From assembly GCF_022760955.1 (NCBI RefSeq), contig NZ_JAKTNU010000003.1, forward strand, positions 1-64,000: a DNA stretch of 64,000 bases. The letters are read 5' to 3'. The DNA is from Thermus neutrinimicus (lineage in GTDB: Bacteria; Deinococcota; Deinococci; Deinococcales; Thermaceae). This document shows, piece by piece, positions 29,769 to 38,040 of this stretch. The translations under genes and the position numbers were made by a program. How positions within the stretch are numbered: position 1 is the stretch's first letter; each line of letters starts with the position of its first letter. The notes beneath the pieces were generated by a model. The model worked only from the letters and a program-made list of their open reading frames with translations, did not search any database and was not told the DNA's origin.

Positions 29769-30320
29769 TTAGAAGATGAAATCCTCGAGGTACCAGCGCT
29801 CGGTCTTCTTGTGCTCCTCCTTGGGGTCCATCTTCCCGGCATAGGCCAGCATGACGAGGATCTTCTTGCCGGGCACCATCTCCACGTCGGTGGCTTCCCC
29901 AGTCTTCAGCTTGCGGCTGAACTCCACCACCCAGGTGTCGTTCTCGTACGTGGCCGCGGCGGCCAGGATGGAGTTTTTCCCTCCCTCCTTCTCGTCGACC
30001 ACCGGGGCACCCGTGCGCTTAACCTGGTACATGTCCAAGGCCACCAGCTTGCCCGCATCCATGTAGAAGAGGTACTGGTCAGCTCCCTTCTTCTTGTCGC
30101 CCTTTTCCGGCAGGAAACCGATGCCAATCCAACCCTTGCTCTTGCCCTCGAGGGCCAGATACAGGGTGTCCCCCACGATGCTCCAGTAGAGGGTGATGCC
30201 GCTCTTTTCGTGCCTATAGGTCTTGGCGTACTCCCCGGGCGCAATCCTGCCGTCCACCTTGGGAGCCTGGGCCCCCGCCACGCCTAAGGCCAACACCAGA
30301 AGCCAGATCCATCGTCTCAT
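29769..30320 (-). CDS. Secreted DOMON-domain protein of the molybdoenzyme operon
   Basis: Protein of 183 residues with a signal peptide (MRRWIWLLVLALGVAGAQA) and a single DOMON-type beta-sandwich: WSIVGDTLYLALEGKSKGW, GIGFLPEKGDKKKGADQYLFY, GKLVALDMYQV. DOMON domains often bind b-type heme or sugar. In the DMSO reductase superfamily, distantly related heme-b gamma subunits carry electrons out of the FeS subunit. A Met/His or Met/Lys heme pair is possible (VEMVPGKK, KEEHKK) but not proven. Last gene of the operon. Confidence 0.78.
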   Translation of the reverse strand: MRRWIWLLVLALGVAGAQAPKVDGRIAPGEYAKTYRHEKSGITLYWSIVGDTLYLALEGKSKGWIGIGFLPEKGDKKKGADQYLFYMDAGKLVALDMYQVKRTGAPVVDEKEGGKNSILAAAATYENDTWVVEFSRKLKTGEATDVEMVPGKKILVMLAYAGKMDPKEEHKKTERWYLEDFIF

Positions 30321-30335
30321 CTTTCCATCACCTCC

Positions 30336-30779
30336 CTAGTCCCTTATGGTGATCCCCACCACGAAGGCCACCGCGCCCACGTGGGTATGGGCCAAAGCCG
30401 CAAGTACCGGCCGGCTTCCCTTGAAGGCCTCCAGAAAACCGGCCAGGCTCCAGAGGCTAACCTCCGCATCCTGGGCGTTCCAGACCAGGTGGTAATAAGC
30501 CCCAAGAATCCCGGTGAGCACGCTTACCAGCATCCAGAGCAGGAAGGGGTAGCGCACCCACTTGCCCCGATGGAAAAACATGAGAAGGGTCAGGGGGAAT
30601 CCCACCAAGGACACAAAGAAGGGGATCTTGCTCTGCCAGGTTTCCGTCCAGTGGTCCAGGATCCAGTGCTCCATGCCATAGAAGACAAAGCCCACCATGG
30701 CGATGAGGAGGAAGATGGAGCGCAGAAACTCTAAGAGCCTTTCCTCCTCGGTTTTGGCTTTGATCAGGGCTTCTACCAT
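30336..30779 (-). CDS. Four-helix membrane protein, copy 2, with conserved His
   Basis: Unrecognised family. The 147 residues form four hydrophobic segments. The motifs HWTETWQSKIPFF (between helices 1 and 2), GILGAYYHLVWN (helix 3) and GSRPVLAALAHTHVGA (helix 4 entry) are shared with its neighbour. It overlaps none but lies 9 bp after that gene and 15 bp before the DOMON gene. Conserved His residues in helices 3 and 4 could bind heme b, making the pair a quinol-linked anchor for the molybdoenzyme. This function is inferred only from position and motif. The ATG follows GGAGACAGG. Confidence 0.75.
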   Translation of the reverse strand: MVEALIKAKTEEERLLEFLRSIFLLIAMVGFVFYGMEHWILDHWTETWQSKIPFFVSLVGFPLTLLMFFHRGKWVRYPFLLWMLVSVLTGILGAYYHLVWNAQDAEVSLWSLAGFLEAFKGSRPVLAALAHTHVGAVAFVVGITIRD

Positions 30780-30788
30780 GCCTGTCTC

Positions 30789-31226
30789 CTATCTGGCCCG
30801 GTAGATGGCCAAGAGCCCGGTCACGCCCATGTGGGTGAAGGCCATGGCGGCCAGCACCGGGCGGCTTCCCGCCATGGCCTCCATGGCGGCCTCAAACTCC
30901 CAAGCCACCTCCCCCTCAAAGTTCCAGAGCAGGTGGAAGTATGCGCCCAAGACCCCCGTGAACACCGAGGCCCACATGGTGAGGATATAGGCCCAGCGCA
31001 ACCAGGGGGTCTTGCGGTCAAAGAGCACCCAAAGGGTGAGGATAAACCCCGGGATGGCCACGAAGAAGGGAATCTTGCTCTGCCAGGTTTCCGTCCAGTG
31101 TTCTAGCAGGAGTAGCTCCACCGGGTACATCACCCATCCCACCAGGCAGAGGAGAAGCATGACCAGGCGGATAAACTCCAAGGCCCACTGGGTTGGGGTT
31201 TGTGCGCTTCTAAAGGCGGGTATCAC
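30789..31226 (-). CDS. Four-helix membrane protein, copy 1, with conserved His
   Basis: Paralogue of the next gene (145 residues). Four hydrophobic segments; shared motifs HWTETWQSKIPFF, GVLGAYFHLLWN and GSRPVLAAMAFTHMGV. I cannot place it in a known family. It starts with GTG at 31226 behind GGGAGGTG. It is separated from the catalytic subunit gene by a strong hairpin. It has an N-terminal extension rather than a signal peptide, so the N-terminus is probably cytoplasmic. The likely role is a membrane anchor or electron carrier for the molybdoenzyme. Confidence 0.75.
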   Translation of the reverse strand: MIPAFRSAQTPTQWALEFIRLVMLLLCLVGWVMYPVELLLLEHWTETWQSKIPFFVAIPGFILTLWVLFDRKTPWLRWAYILTMWASVFTGVLGAYFHLLWNFEGEVAWEFEAAMEAMAGSRPVLAAMAFTHMGVTGLLAIYRAR

Positions 31227-31278
31227 GGTTCACCTCCCTACCCCTGTCAAAAGCCTAGCATGGGTATCGCAGGAAGGT

Positions 31279-31306
31279 TGTCCCCCGGGGGTGCCCCCGG
31301 GGGACA
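31279..31306 (-). terminator. Intra-operon hairpin after the catalytic subunit
   Basis: Perfect 13-bp inverted repeat TGTCCCCCGGGGG / CCCCCGGGGGACA with a 2-base spacer, 3 bp past the catalytic subunit stop. No T-run follows on the minus strand. It could be a partial terminator or protect the upstream mRNA, giving different amounts of catalytic and membrane subunits. Confidence 0.55.
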
Positions 31307-31309
31307 TCC

Positions 31310-34300
31310 TTAAACGGGGATCAGATTGACCCGGGTTTCGTAGAAGACCACGCTCCCTCCCACCACGTCGGTGAGGGCCATGTCCTTGAGGTAGGGGTCC
31401 AGGCGCATGGCGGCGTTGGCGTGCACGCCCTTGGCCCGCCTGGGGTCACCTTTGATCACCTGGCCGTTGATGACCATGTCGCTGGCCCCATAGGCCCAGT
31501 GGCCAAAGCCCAAGGGGAAGGCCACGCAGCCTGGCCTGAGGCCCTGCACCACCTTGACCTTGCCCACCATGGGTTTTTTGCCGAAAGGCCCAAGGTCCCA
31601 CTCCCCCTTGGGGTTGGTGGCGGAAACCACCTTGACCAGCTGGCCGTCCCGTAGGCCAAGCCGTGCCGCATCCTGGGCGTTCACCAGGATTTCGTTTTCG
31701 GGTTTTATGGCCAAGAGCCAGTAGTTGCTGATGGTGCGGCTCTTGGTCTGGAGGATATCCCGATGGGTGAGGAGGGTGAGGCCATACCCAGGGTCCCTAA
31801 GGAGGTTCCCCAGAACGTCCCGGTAGGGGAGGAAGTAGGCGGGCAGGGGCCAGTACGGTTTTCCCGTCATGGGGTGGAGGGAGAGGGCCTGTTTTTCCAG
31901 GAAGAGGTTGACCTGTTTCCCGTAGCGGTTAGCCACCAGGTCGCCCGGGGCGTAGGCCTTGTGGAACTCCTGGAAGCGCCCGCCCCTGTTCAGGAGGTAC
32001 ACGGTGCGGCGGAAAAGGCCTGGGTCGCCGATGGCCTTTTGCCAGCGTTCCTCGTCAAATACCGAGGGGGGAAGGTGGCGGCGGGCCTTGCGGAAGACCT
32101 CGAGCTCCTCCTCACTGGCCTCGGGAAGGGCATCCGATCCATCTGCTCTCTCCCCAAAGGCCAGGTTGGCGGCCAGTTTCAGGTAGAAGTGGTCGGGGTG
32201 GGTGAAGGGCATGCCGTTGGCGAACCCCTTTTCCCCGAAGCCCGGCAGGCCCAGGTGTTCCGCCAAGGCCAGGAGGAAGCTCTCCAACGAGATGGGCATC
32301 CTCTCGCCAAAGACCTCCACCTCTTCGGGAATAGGGGCGATGGCGGGTTGGCGAACGGGCTGGACCTTCCAGATGATGGAGGGATGGCTGCCGTGGAACT
32401 CCCAGCGCTCCAGATAGGTGAGATCAGGGATGATGTAGTCGGCGAAGAGGTAGGTGTCCCCCACCACGATGTCAAAGGCCACGATGAGGGGGATCTTGTC
32501 GGGGTCCAGCATGGCCTGGATCTGTTCGCCTCCCCCAGGCAGGGCATAGGCGGGGGAGCCCATGTAGTGGAAGAGGATCTTCACGGGGTACGGGTAGCCC
32601 TGGGCAGCCGAGGGCAGGATCTCCTGGTAGACGTCGGAGGCATGGGGGTACCAGGGGCGCTTGGCGGGGAAGCCCTCAAAGAGGGTGGTGTCCTCGTACT
32701 TCACCTCGTGGCGGATGATGCTGATGCCAAATGGAGCCAGGGGTTTGGGGTGGAGCCTGCTCATGGGGAAAGGACCTCCCGCCTTGCCCCCGGTGATGTC
32801 GTAGGTGCTGGCCTGTACGGATCCACCCTGGTGGTCAAAGTTGCCCAAGAGGGCGTTCACCGTAAACCAAGCGAAGGCGTTGTAGAAGCCGTTGGTGTGT
32901 TGGCTGGCCCCGCGGTGGACGTCCACCACCGCCTTTTTGCCGTATTGGGCTAGTTTTTCCGCCAGAAAGCGGATGTCTTCCTCCTGCACCCCAGCGAAGG
33001 CTGCCCAGGTCCGCACCTGGTGCCGGAAGGCTTCTTCCCTGATGAGCTGGAGGGCGCTCTTTACCGGGATGCCCTGCAAGGTGGTGTTTACCCAGAGATC
33101 ACCGAAGACCGGCTGCTTCTCGTCATTGGGGTTAAGGGCTACAGGGCGGCCCTCCTGGAGGACTACAGGGGCGTCCAGCTCCACCTCCTTGTCCCCTACC
33201 TGGGCCTTGGGTTTGGGAAGGCCCAGGTCGCTGGCCCGAAGAAGCCTTTCCGGCCTGCCGTCCTTGAGCTTGACCAGCCAGGTGGCGTTGGTCCAACTGG
33301 ATTCGCCCATGGCCTTGGCGGCGGCCTTGTTGGCGGCAGAGAGGAATCGGCTATCCACCTTGCCCCATTCCATCAGAAGCCGTATCACCCCCATGGCGAT
33401 GGCGGCGTCGTGGCCGGGCTTGGGGGCGATCCAGCGGCTGGCGCCCTTCACCGCCTTTTGCGCCCGGGGGTCCACGATGGCGTACTCCAGCTCCCCCTTG
33501 CTGGCCCTTTCCGTGATCCAACCTACCCGGAGGGGAGGACCGTAGTTCCCTTCAAAGACGTTGGCCCCCACGAACACCACGAAGCGGGCCTTGGACAGAT
33601 CCGCCTGCCAGTAGAACTTGGCCCCGCCCGACCAGGAAAGCTTGCCGGAAGCGTCAAAGGTGGGTTGTTCGCTCATGGCCTTGCCGGTGAAGTACAAGGA
33701 GCCCTGGCAGACGGTGGTGTGGCCGTGGAGGTTTAGGGTGCCGAAGCTTTGCGAGAAGAACCAGCGGATGAAGTCCGAGCGGCCCGCCTTGAGCCTGCCC
33801 CAGGCGAAGACCACCTGGTTGTTCTTGGGGCCGAGGTCGGGGTGGTCGGGGTCGATGAGGGTGTGGAGATGTTCCTTGAAGTCCTCCTTGAACTTCTCCA
33901 CCAGAGCCCTTTTCTTCTCCCGGTCCTTTTCCGCCCAGATGGCCCTCACCGCCTGGGCCATCCGGCGCATGACCTCGGGGTCCCTAAGGGCCCAGAGGTC
34001 TTTAAGCCCGGGGTAGACCCTTTCGTCCCCCAGGTGGGCAAAGAGCTTGCCCCCCTCGGCAATCTCCTTCACCGCCTGATGGAAGGGAATCTCTTCCCAC
34101 TTGCCGCTTCCCCGGGGGCCAGCCCGCTTCAGCACCTTGCGGATACGGTAGGGGTCGTAGGCGGTTTGGATCCCCGCCTGGCCCTTGGGGCAGAGGGCGC
34201 CGTCCACCTTGGCCAGGGTATGGAGGTCGGTGGTGAGGGGCAGGTGGGGGCGGAAGGTCCAGGGGGAAAGGGGGTTGCCGTCGATCTTGCTGGCCACGCC

Positions 34301-34495
34301 CTCGTAGAGCTTCACCTTGATGGGGCAGCCGGTGTTGCACTGGAGGCAGCTGGAGTAGATCGTGTTCTCAGGGAGCTGGATCTCGTAGGCCTCCATGCCA
34401 TGGGCGCTTTCCTCCTGCAGGGCAAGACCCACAGGACCCAGCAGGGCGCCTGCACTGGAGAGCTTCAAAAGCTCGCGCCGGGAAATCTTTTCCAT
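31310..34495 (-). CDS. Molybdopterin oxidoreductase, tetrathionate-reductase-like
   Basis: Catalytic subunit of 1061 residues in the DMSO reductase superfamily. TAT signal SRRELLKL (5-12). [4Fe-4S] ligands C50, C53, C57 and C102 (CLQCNTGC ... LCPKGQAG). The likely Mo ligand is C263 in TVCQGSLYFTGKA. Length and sequence flavour place it in the TtrA/SrdA/ArrA group of anaerobic oxyanion reductases, most like TtrA. Substrate could be tetrathionate, another sulfur oxyanion, selenate or arsenate; the sequence does not decide. Exported to the periplasm with the FeS subunit encoded 9 bp upstream. ATG at 34495 follows GGAGGTACCT. Confidence 0.88.
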   Translation of the reverse strand: MEKISRRELLKLSSAGALLGPVGLALQEESAHGMEAYEIQLPENTIYSSCLQCNTGCPIKVKLYEGVASKIDGNPLSPWTFRPHLPLTTDLHTLAKVDGALCPKGQAGIQTAYDPYRIRKVLKRAGPRGSGKWEEIPFHQAVKEIAEGGKLFAHLGDERVYPGLKDLWALRDPEVMRRMAQAVRAIWAEKDREKKRALVEKFKEDFKEHLHTLIDPDHPDLGPKNNQVVFAWGRLKAGRSDFIRWFFSQSFGTLNLHGHTTVCQGSLYFTGKAMSEQPTFDASGKLSWSGGAKFYWQADLSKARFVVFVGANVFEGNYGPPLRVGWITERASKGELEYAIVDPRAQKAVKGASRWIAPKPGHDAAIAMGVIRLLMEWGKVDSRFLSAANKAAAKAMGESSWTNATWLVKLKDGRPERLLRASDLGLPKPKAQVGDKEVELDAPVVLQEGRPVALNPNDEKQPVFGDLWVNTTLQGIPVKSALQLIREEAFRHQVRTWAAFAGVQEEDIRFLAEKLAQYGKKAVVDVHRGASQHTNGFYNAFAWFTVNALLGNFDHQGGSVQASTYDITGGKAGGPFPMSRLHPKPLAPFGISIIRHEVKYEDTTLFEGFPAKRPWYPHASDVYQEILPSAAQGYPYPVKILFHYMGSPAYALPGGGEQIQAMLDPDKIPLIVAFDIVVGDTYLFADYIIPDLTYLERWEFHGSHPSIIWKVQPVRQPAIAPIPEEVEVFGERMPISLESFLLALAEHLGLPGFGEKGFANGMPFTHPDHFYLKLAANLAFGERADGSDALPEASEEELEVFRKARRHLPPSVFDEERWQKAIGDPGLFRRTVYLLNRGGRFQEFHKAYAPGDLVANRYGKQVNLFLEKQALSLHPMTGKPYWPLPAYFLPYRDVLGNLLRDPGYGLTLLTHRDILQTKSRTISNYWLLAIKPENEILVNAQDAARLGLRDGQLVKVVSATNPKGEWDLGPFGKKPMVGKVKVVQGLRPGCVAFPLGFGHWAYGASDMVINGQVIKGDPRRAKGVHANAAMRLDPYLKDMALTDVVGGSVVFYETRVNLIPV

Positions 34496-34504
34496 AGGTA
34501 CCTC

Positions 34505-35356
34505 CTACACCAGGTAGTAGACCCGCGGCTTGGTGCCCGCTTCCTCCTTTAGGCGCATCACATTGGGTTGTTTGATGAGCTGCGAGACCAAGGAGGAGGG
34601 ATCCTCGAGGTCCCCGAAATAGGTGGCCCGGCCGATGCAGGTGACCACGCACTGGGGCAAGAGGCCCCGCTCAATGCGGTGCAGGCAGAAGTGGCACTTG
34701 CGCACCTTGTCCATGGGCCCCGCCTCGTCGTCCCGGTTCACCTTCTTCCCCCACTCGTACACCGGGAGCTCCTCGTAGGGCATCTGCCCTTGGCCGGGGG
34801 TGTTTTCCGTCCAGAAGTACCCGTCGTCCTTGTGGCGGGAGTTGTAGGGGCAGGGGGGGATACACTTTTCGCATCCCACGCAACGCTCATAGTCGATCTC
34901 CACAATCCCGTCCTTCCGCTTCCAGGTGGCGTCGTAGGGACAGGCGGGAACGCAAGGGGGTTCATCGCACTGCATGCAGGGTTGGGGCACGAAACGGTAG
35001 GTGACCTTGGGGAAGACACCTATTTCCTGCTCGCTCACAGGCCGGTAAACCACCCCTGGGGGTAGGCGGTTTTCCGCCATGCAACTCACCGTACAGGCGT
35101 GGCAGCCCACGCACTTCCGGAGGTCGATCACCATTCCCCAGCGCCGGTTGGGGTTCTTGAGGGCCCGCTCCAACTCCTTATGCATCCGCAGAAGGACGTC
35201 CTCCTCCTCCGGGGTAGGGGGTGTGGCCGGGGCCTGGGGCAGGCCCTGGGCCAAGCCGGGTGCCACCATGGAGGCGAAGACAGCGCTGGCCATCTTGGTC
35301 AGAAAGCGCCGCCGCTCCACGGACGACTCCGGATTTGTCCGGATTTCCTGATCCAT
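34505..35356 (-). CDS. Four-[4Fe-4S] electron-transfer subunit (TtrB/DmsB-like)
   Basis: Protein of 283 residues. TAT-like signal ERRRFLTK (14-21), then four cysteine clusters: [36 protein letters not shown] and [20 protein letters not shown]. This is the NarH/TtrB/PsrB electron relay that feeds the molybdenum subunit. It is the first gene of the operon; the ATG follows GAGGAGGTG. Having its own TAT signal is TtrB-like. The usual NrfD/TtrC membrane partner is missing from the operon. Confidence 0.92.
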   Translation of the reverse strand: MDQEIRTNPESSVERRRFLTKMASAVFASMVAPGLAQGLPQAPATPPTPEEEDVLLRMHKELERALKNPNRRWGMVIDLRKCVGCHACTVSCMAENRLPPGVVYRPVSEQEIGVFPKVTYRFVPQPCMQCDEPPCVPACPYDATWKRKDGIVEIDYERCVGCEKCIPPCPYNSRHKDDGYFWTENTPGQGQMPYEELPVYEWGKKVNRDDEAGPMDKVRKCHFCLHRIERGLLPQCVVTCIGRATYFGDLEDPSSLVSQLIKQPNVMRLKEEAGTKPRVYYLV

Positions 35357-35378
35357 CCCTCACCTCCTCTCGTCCTTA

Positions 35379-35449
35379 CGCTAAGGAGGCTTGGTGGGGC
35401 CAGGTAGCGGTGTGTGGACGGACATTCCTGTCGGATGAATTTCCGACAG
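35379..35449. promoter_or_regulatory. Palindrome between molybdoenzyme operon and two-component genes
   Basis: A perfect inverted repeat at 35428-35449 has arms CTGTCGGA and TCCGACAG with a 6-base centre TGAATT. It sits between the divergent units and is the best candidate operator for the NarL-type regulator encoded nearby. Toward the operon, TAGCGT (35384-35379, minus) is a possible -10 about 50 bp away, with no -35, consistent with activation. On the other side TATTCT (35481-35486) may serve the small lipoprotein and kinase genes. Confidence 0.6.
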
Positions 35450-35493
35450 CCCACGGGACATCTATACCCCTTAGCCCCGTTATTCTGGGAGTA

Positions 35494-35691
35494 ATGGGAT
35501 TAGGCTGGCTGGGACTTCTTCTCCTGGTGGGTTGCCGCGGCCTTCCGGGGGTGGCCCTGGTTCTGCCTTACGCCCTGAAGGTCCAGGAAGGCGAGGCGCG
35601 AGGGGTGGTGGCGGGGATGGGGTCGCCGGGGGGGCTAAAGCCCTATCGCACCTTTAACAGGGGTGGGGAAGGGCTTTGGGGATCAGGGTAG
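35494..35691 (+). CDS. Putative small lipoprotein upstream of sensor kinase
   Basis: Sixty-five residues starting MGLGWLGLLLLVGCRGLP, with the lipobox LVGC (Cys near residue 14), followed by a small polar domain ending LKPYRTFNRGGEGLWGSG. The ATG has GGGAGT upstream, and TATTCT seven bases before it would also allow a leaderless start. It lies 34 bp before the kinase start in the same direction. Not recognised; could be a periplasmic accessory to signal sensing, or a chance frame. Confidence 0.45.
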   Translation: MGLGWLGLLLLVGCRGLPGVALVLPYALKVQEGEARGVVAGMGSPGGLKPYRTFNRGGEGLWGSG

Positions 35692-35725
35692 GGGTATTGG
35701 GACGGCGTACCTGGGAGGTCTTGCC

Positions 35726-37414
35726 ATGAGGCTTGGCGTCCAGCTAATGCTTACCGTGCTCTTGGCTGCCACGGCCACTGGGGGAGTCCTGATCCTGGGA
35801 GGAGGTGCTTTCCTGTATGCCGAAGGGGAAAAGGCCTTATGGCAGGAGGTACGGCTCGGGGCCCGGGACCTGGCCACCCTGTTAACCGACGATGTTCTCT
35901 TGCGGGATTTCCTGGCGGTTCAGAGAAAACTGGATGCGATCCAGAAGCGGTACCCGGGCTTTGCCTACGCCTATGTCCTGGATCCTCAAGGCGGGGTGAT
36001 AGCCCACACCTTCGAGGGCGGGGTTCCCCAGGCCTTGGTTGCCTTTGCGGGGGAAGGGGTGTTGAGGTTTGCAGGGAAGGTGGTGTACCAAGCGGAGGCC
36101 CCCATCCAAGGGGGTGAGGCGGGTTGGGTACGCTTGGGGTTTTACCAGGCTCCCTTGTGGGCGCAGTTGGGCCGGGTGGTGCGCACCGGATTTTTTGGCC
36201 TTCTATGGGCGGTGGGCCTGGGGGTGGGCCTGGGGTACTTCCTCCTCACCCGGACCCTCGAGCCCCTTTACCAGATGGCGGAAGGAGCGAGCCGACTGGG
36301 CCGGGGGGAGTGGGTCCGGTTCCCTGAGCCCAGGGGGGAACTGGGCCTTCTGGGCCGGGCCTTGAACCGGATGGTGGAGGAGGTGAAAAGGCGGCAAGGG
36401 GAACTCACCCTCCTCAACCGGATCCTGGCGGAAAGCCATGCCCTGCGAGTTGAGGAGCTCGTGGACCGGGTCCTGTCCCTGTTGGTACGTGAGCTGGCCT
36501 TTACCTGCGGGGAGTTCTGGTTGGAGGGTAGGGTGCTGAGGAGCCGGGGTTGCCAGGAGGCATGCCCTGCGGCTGAGGCCAGGGGTTTGGCGGAGGAGGC
36601 CCTGCGGCGGGGGCAGGTGGTGGGCCGAAAGGGGGCTTTGGCGGTGCCGGTTCCGCCTCGAGGGGCCTTGATTCTCTATGGAGACCCCCAGGTGGACCAA
36701 GCCTGGCTCCAGGGTCTTCTGACCGCGCTTTCTGGTCCCCTTGCCACCGCTTTGGAGAATGCCCGCCTGTATGAGCTTTTGGAGGAGAAGGACAGGCAAC
36801 GGGCTGAGCTTTTGCGGGCGTGGCTTAGAACGCAGGAGGACGAGCGGAAGCGCATCGCCCGGGAACTGCACGACGAGGTGGGCCAGGCTCTTACCGGGCT
36901 CATTCTGGGCCTCGAGGGGCTTGCGGGCGAGAAGGCCTTGGCCTTAAAGGAGCTTGCCCGCCACACCCTATCCGAGGTGCGGCGGCTGGCTTTGGACCTC
37001 AGGCCCAGCGTTTTGGACCACCTGGGCCTCGAGGCGGCCTTGCGCCGCTATGTCCGCGAGTTCAGCGAGCGCACGGGTATTGAGGTGGATCTTTCCTTCC
37101 ACCTGGGCCGGTCCCTTCCCCAGGAACTGGAGATGGTCATCTACCGGGTGGTGCAGGAGGCCCTCACCAACGTGGCCCGCCACTCCGGGAGCTTCAGGGC
37201 AGCGGTAGGGGTGTTGGAAATGGGAGGGGAGGTCCGGGTTTTCGTGGAGGACGAGGGGAAGGGTTTTGATCCCCAGGCGGTGGGTCTGGGGCACCAGGGC
37301 CTTCTGGGCATGCGGGAGCGGGTGGAGCTGGTGGGGGGTAGACTGATTTTGGAAAGCGCTCCTGGGGAGGGTACCCGCATCCAGGTACGGCTTCCCTTGG
37401 AGGTGGCAGCGTGA
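35726..37414 (+). CDS. Sensor histidine kinase (NarX-like, HisKA_3)
   Basis: Protein of 562 residues: helix 1 (about 5-28), a periplasmic domain of ~115 residues, helix 2 (about 153-178), HAMP, a GAF-like domain, the dimerisation box RIARELHDEVGQALTG with the phospho-His, and a HATPase ending in DEGKGFDP and GLLGMRERVELVGG. This is the NarX/DegS architecture. It probably senses an electron acceptor in the periplasm. ATG at 35726 follows GGAGG and begins the first helix. It overlaps the response regulator by GTGA. Confidence 0.9.
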   Translation: MRLGVQLMLTVLLAATATGGVLILGGGAFLYAEGEKALWQEVRLGARDLATLLTDDVLLRDFLAVQRKLDAIQKRYPGFAYAYVLDPQGGVIAHTFEGGVPQALVAFAGEGVLRFAGKVVYQAEAPIQGGEAGWVRLGFYQAPLWAQLGRVVRTGFFGLLWAVGLGVGLGYFLLTRTLEPLYQMAEGASRLGRGEWVRFPEPRGELGLLGRALNRMVEEVKRRQGELTLLNRILAESHALRVEELVDRVLSLLVRELAFTCGEFWLEGRVLRSRGCQEACPAAEARGLAEEALRRGQVVGRKGALAVPVPPRGALILYGDPQVDQAWLQGLLTALSGPLATALENARLYELLEEKDRQRAELLRAWLRTQEDERKRIARELHDEVGQALTGLILGLEGLAGEKALALKELARHTLSEVRRLALDLRPSVLDHLGLEAALRRYVREFSERTGIEVDLSFHLGRSLPQELEMVIYRVVQEALTNVARHSGSFRAAVGVLEMGGEVRVFVEDEGKGFDPQAVGLGHQGLLGMRERVELVGGRLILESAPGEGTRIQVRLPLEVAA

Positions 37415-38040
37415 TCCGGGTGGTGCTGGTGGAGGACCATGTGTTGGTGCGGTCAGGGCTACGGCATCTTCTGGAGGCTCGAGGACCCATCCGGGTGGTG
37501 GGGGAGGCGGGTACCGGGAAGGAGGCCTTGGCCCTTTTAGAGGAGGTGGAGGCGGATGTGGCCATCCTGGATATTTCCCTTCCCGACTGCACGGGCATTG
37601 AGCTTTGCCACACCCTTCGGGGACGCTTTCCTGGGCTTAAGCTTCTCGCCCTTTCCATGCACGAGGACCTGGAATACGTACGGGGCTTCCTTCAGGCGGG
37701 AGGCCAGGGTTACGTGAGCAAGGCAGCGGTGGATCAGGAGCTCTTGGATGCGGTTTTAGCCGTGGCCCGGGGGGAGCGGTACTTGAACCCTAGCCTGGCC
37801 ATGCGCCTGGCCTTGGAGATGGTGCGGGAGGAAGAGGATGAGGAACCCCTTTCTCCCCGGGAGGAGGAGGTGCTCCGCCTCCTGGCCCAGGGGCTCTCCC
37901 ACAAGGAGGTGGCGGAGGCGCTGGCCATTTCGGAGAAAACGGTGGCCACATACCGGGAGCGGGGCATGGAGAAACTGGGTTTGAAAAGCCGAAGCGAACT
38001 CCTAAGGTATGCGGTCAAGAGGGGTTGGTTGCGGGGTTAG
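37411..38040 (+). CDS. NarL/LuxR-type response regulator
   Basis: Protein of 209 residues: receiver domain (VVLVEDH, phospho-Asp in VAILDISLP, Lys in GYVSKAAV) and a C-terminal LuxR-type HTH ([40 protein letters not shown]). Starts with GTG overlapping the kinase stop. Partner of the upstream kinase; likely activates the divergent molybdoenzyme operon through the 35428-35449 palindrome. Its end overlaps convergent uvsE by 26 bp. Confidence 0.93.
   Translation: MIRVVLVEDHVLVRSGLRHLLEARGPIRVVGEAGTGKEALALLEEVEADVAILDISLPDCTGIELCHTLRGRFPGLKLLALSMHEDLEYVRGFLQAGGQGYVSKAAVDQELLDAVLAVARGERYLNPSLAMRLALEMVREEEDEEPLSPREEEVLRLLAQGLSHKEVAEALAISEKTVATYRERGMEKLGLKSRSELLRYAVKRGWLRG

Noticed and set aside
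31763-34552. Long plus-strand open frames opposite the molybdoenzyme genes
   Set aside because: Products are repetitive and Gly/Val/Glu-rich without motifs; the minus-strand genes carry full cofactor motifs and TAT signals.
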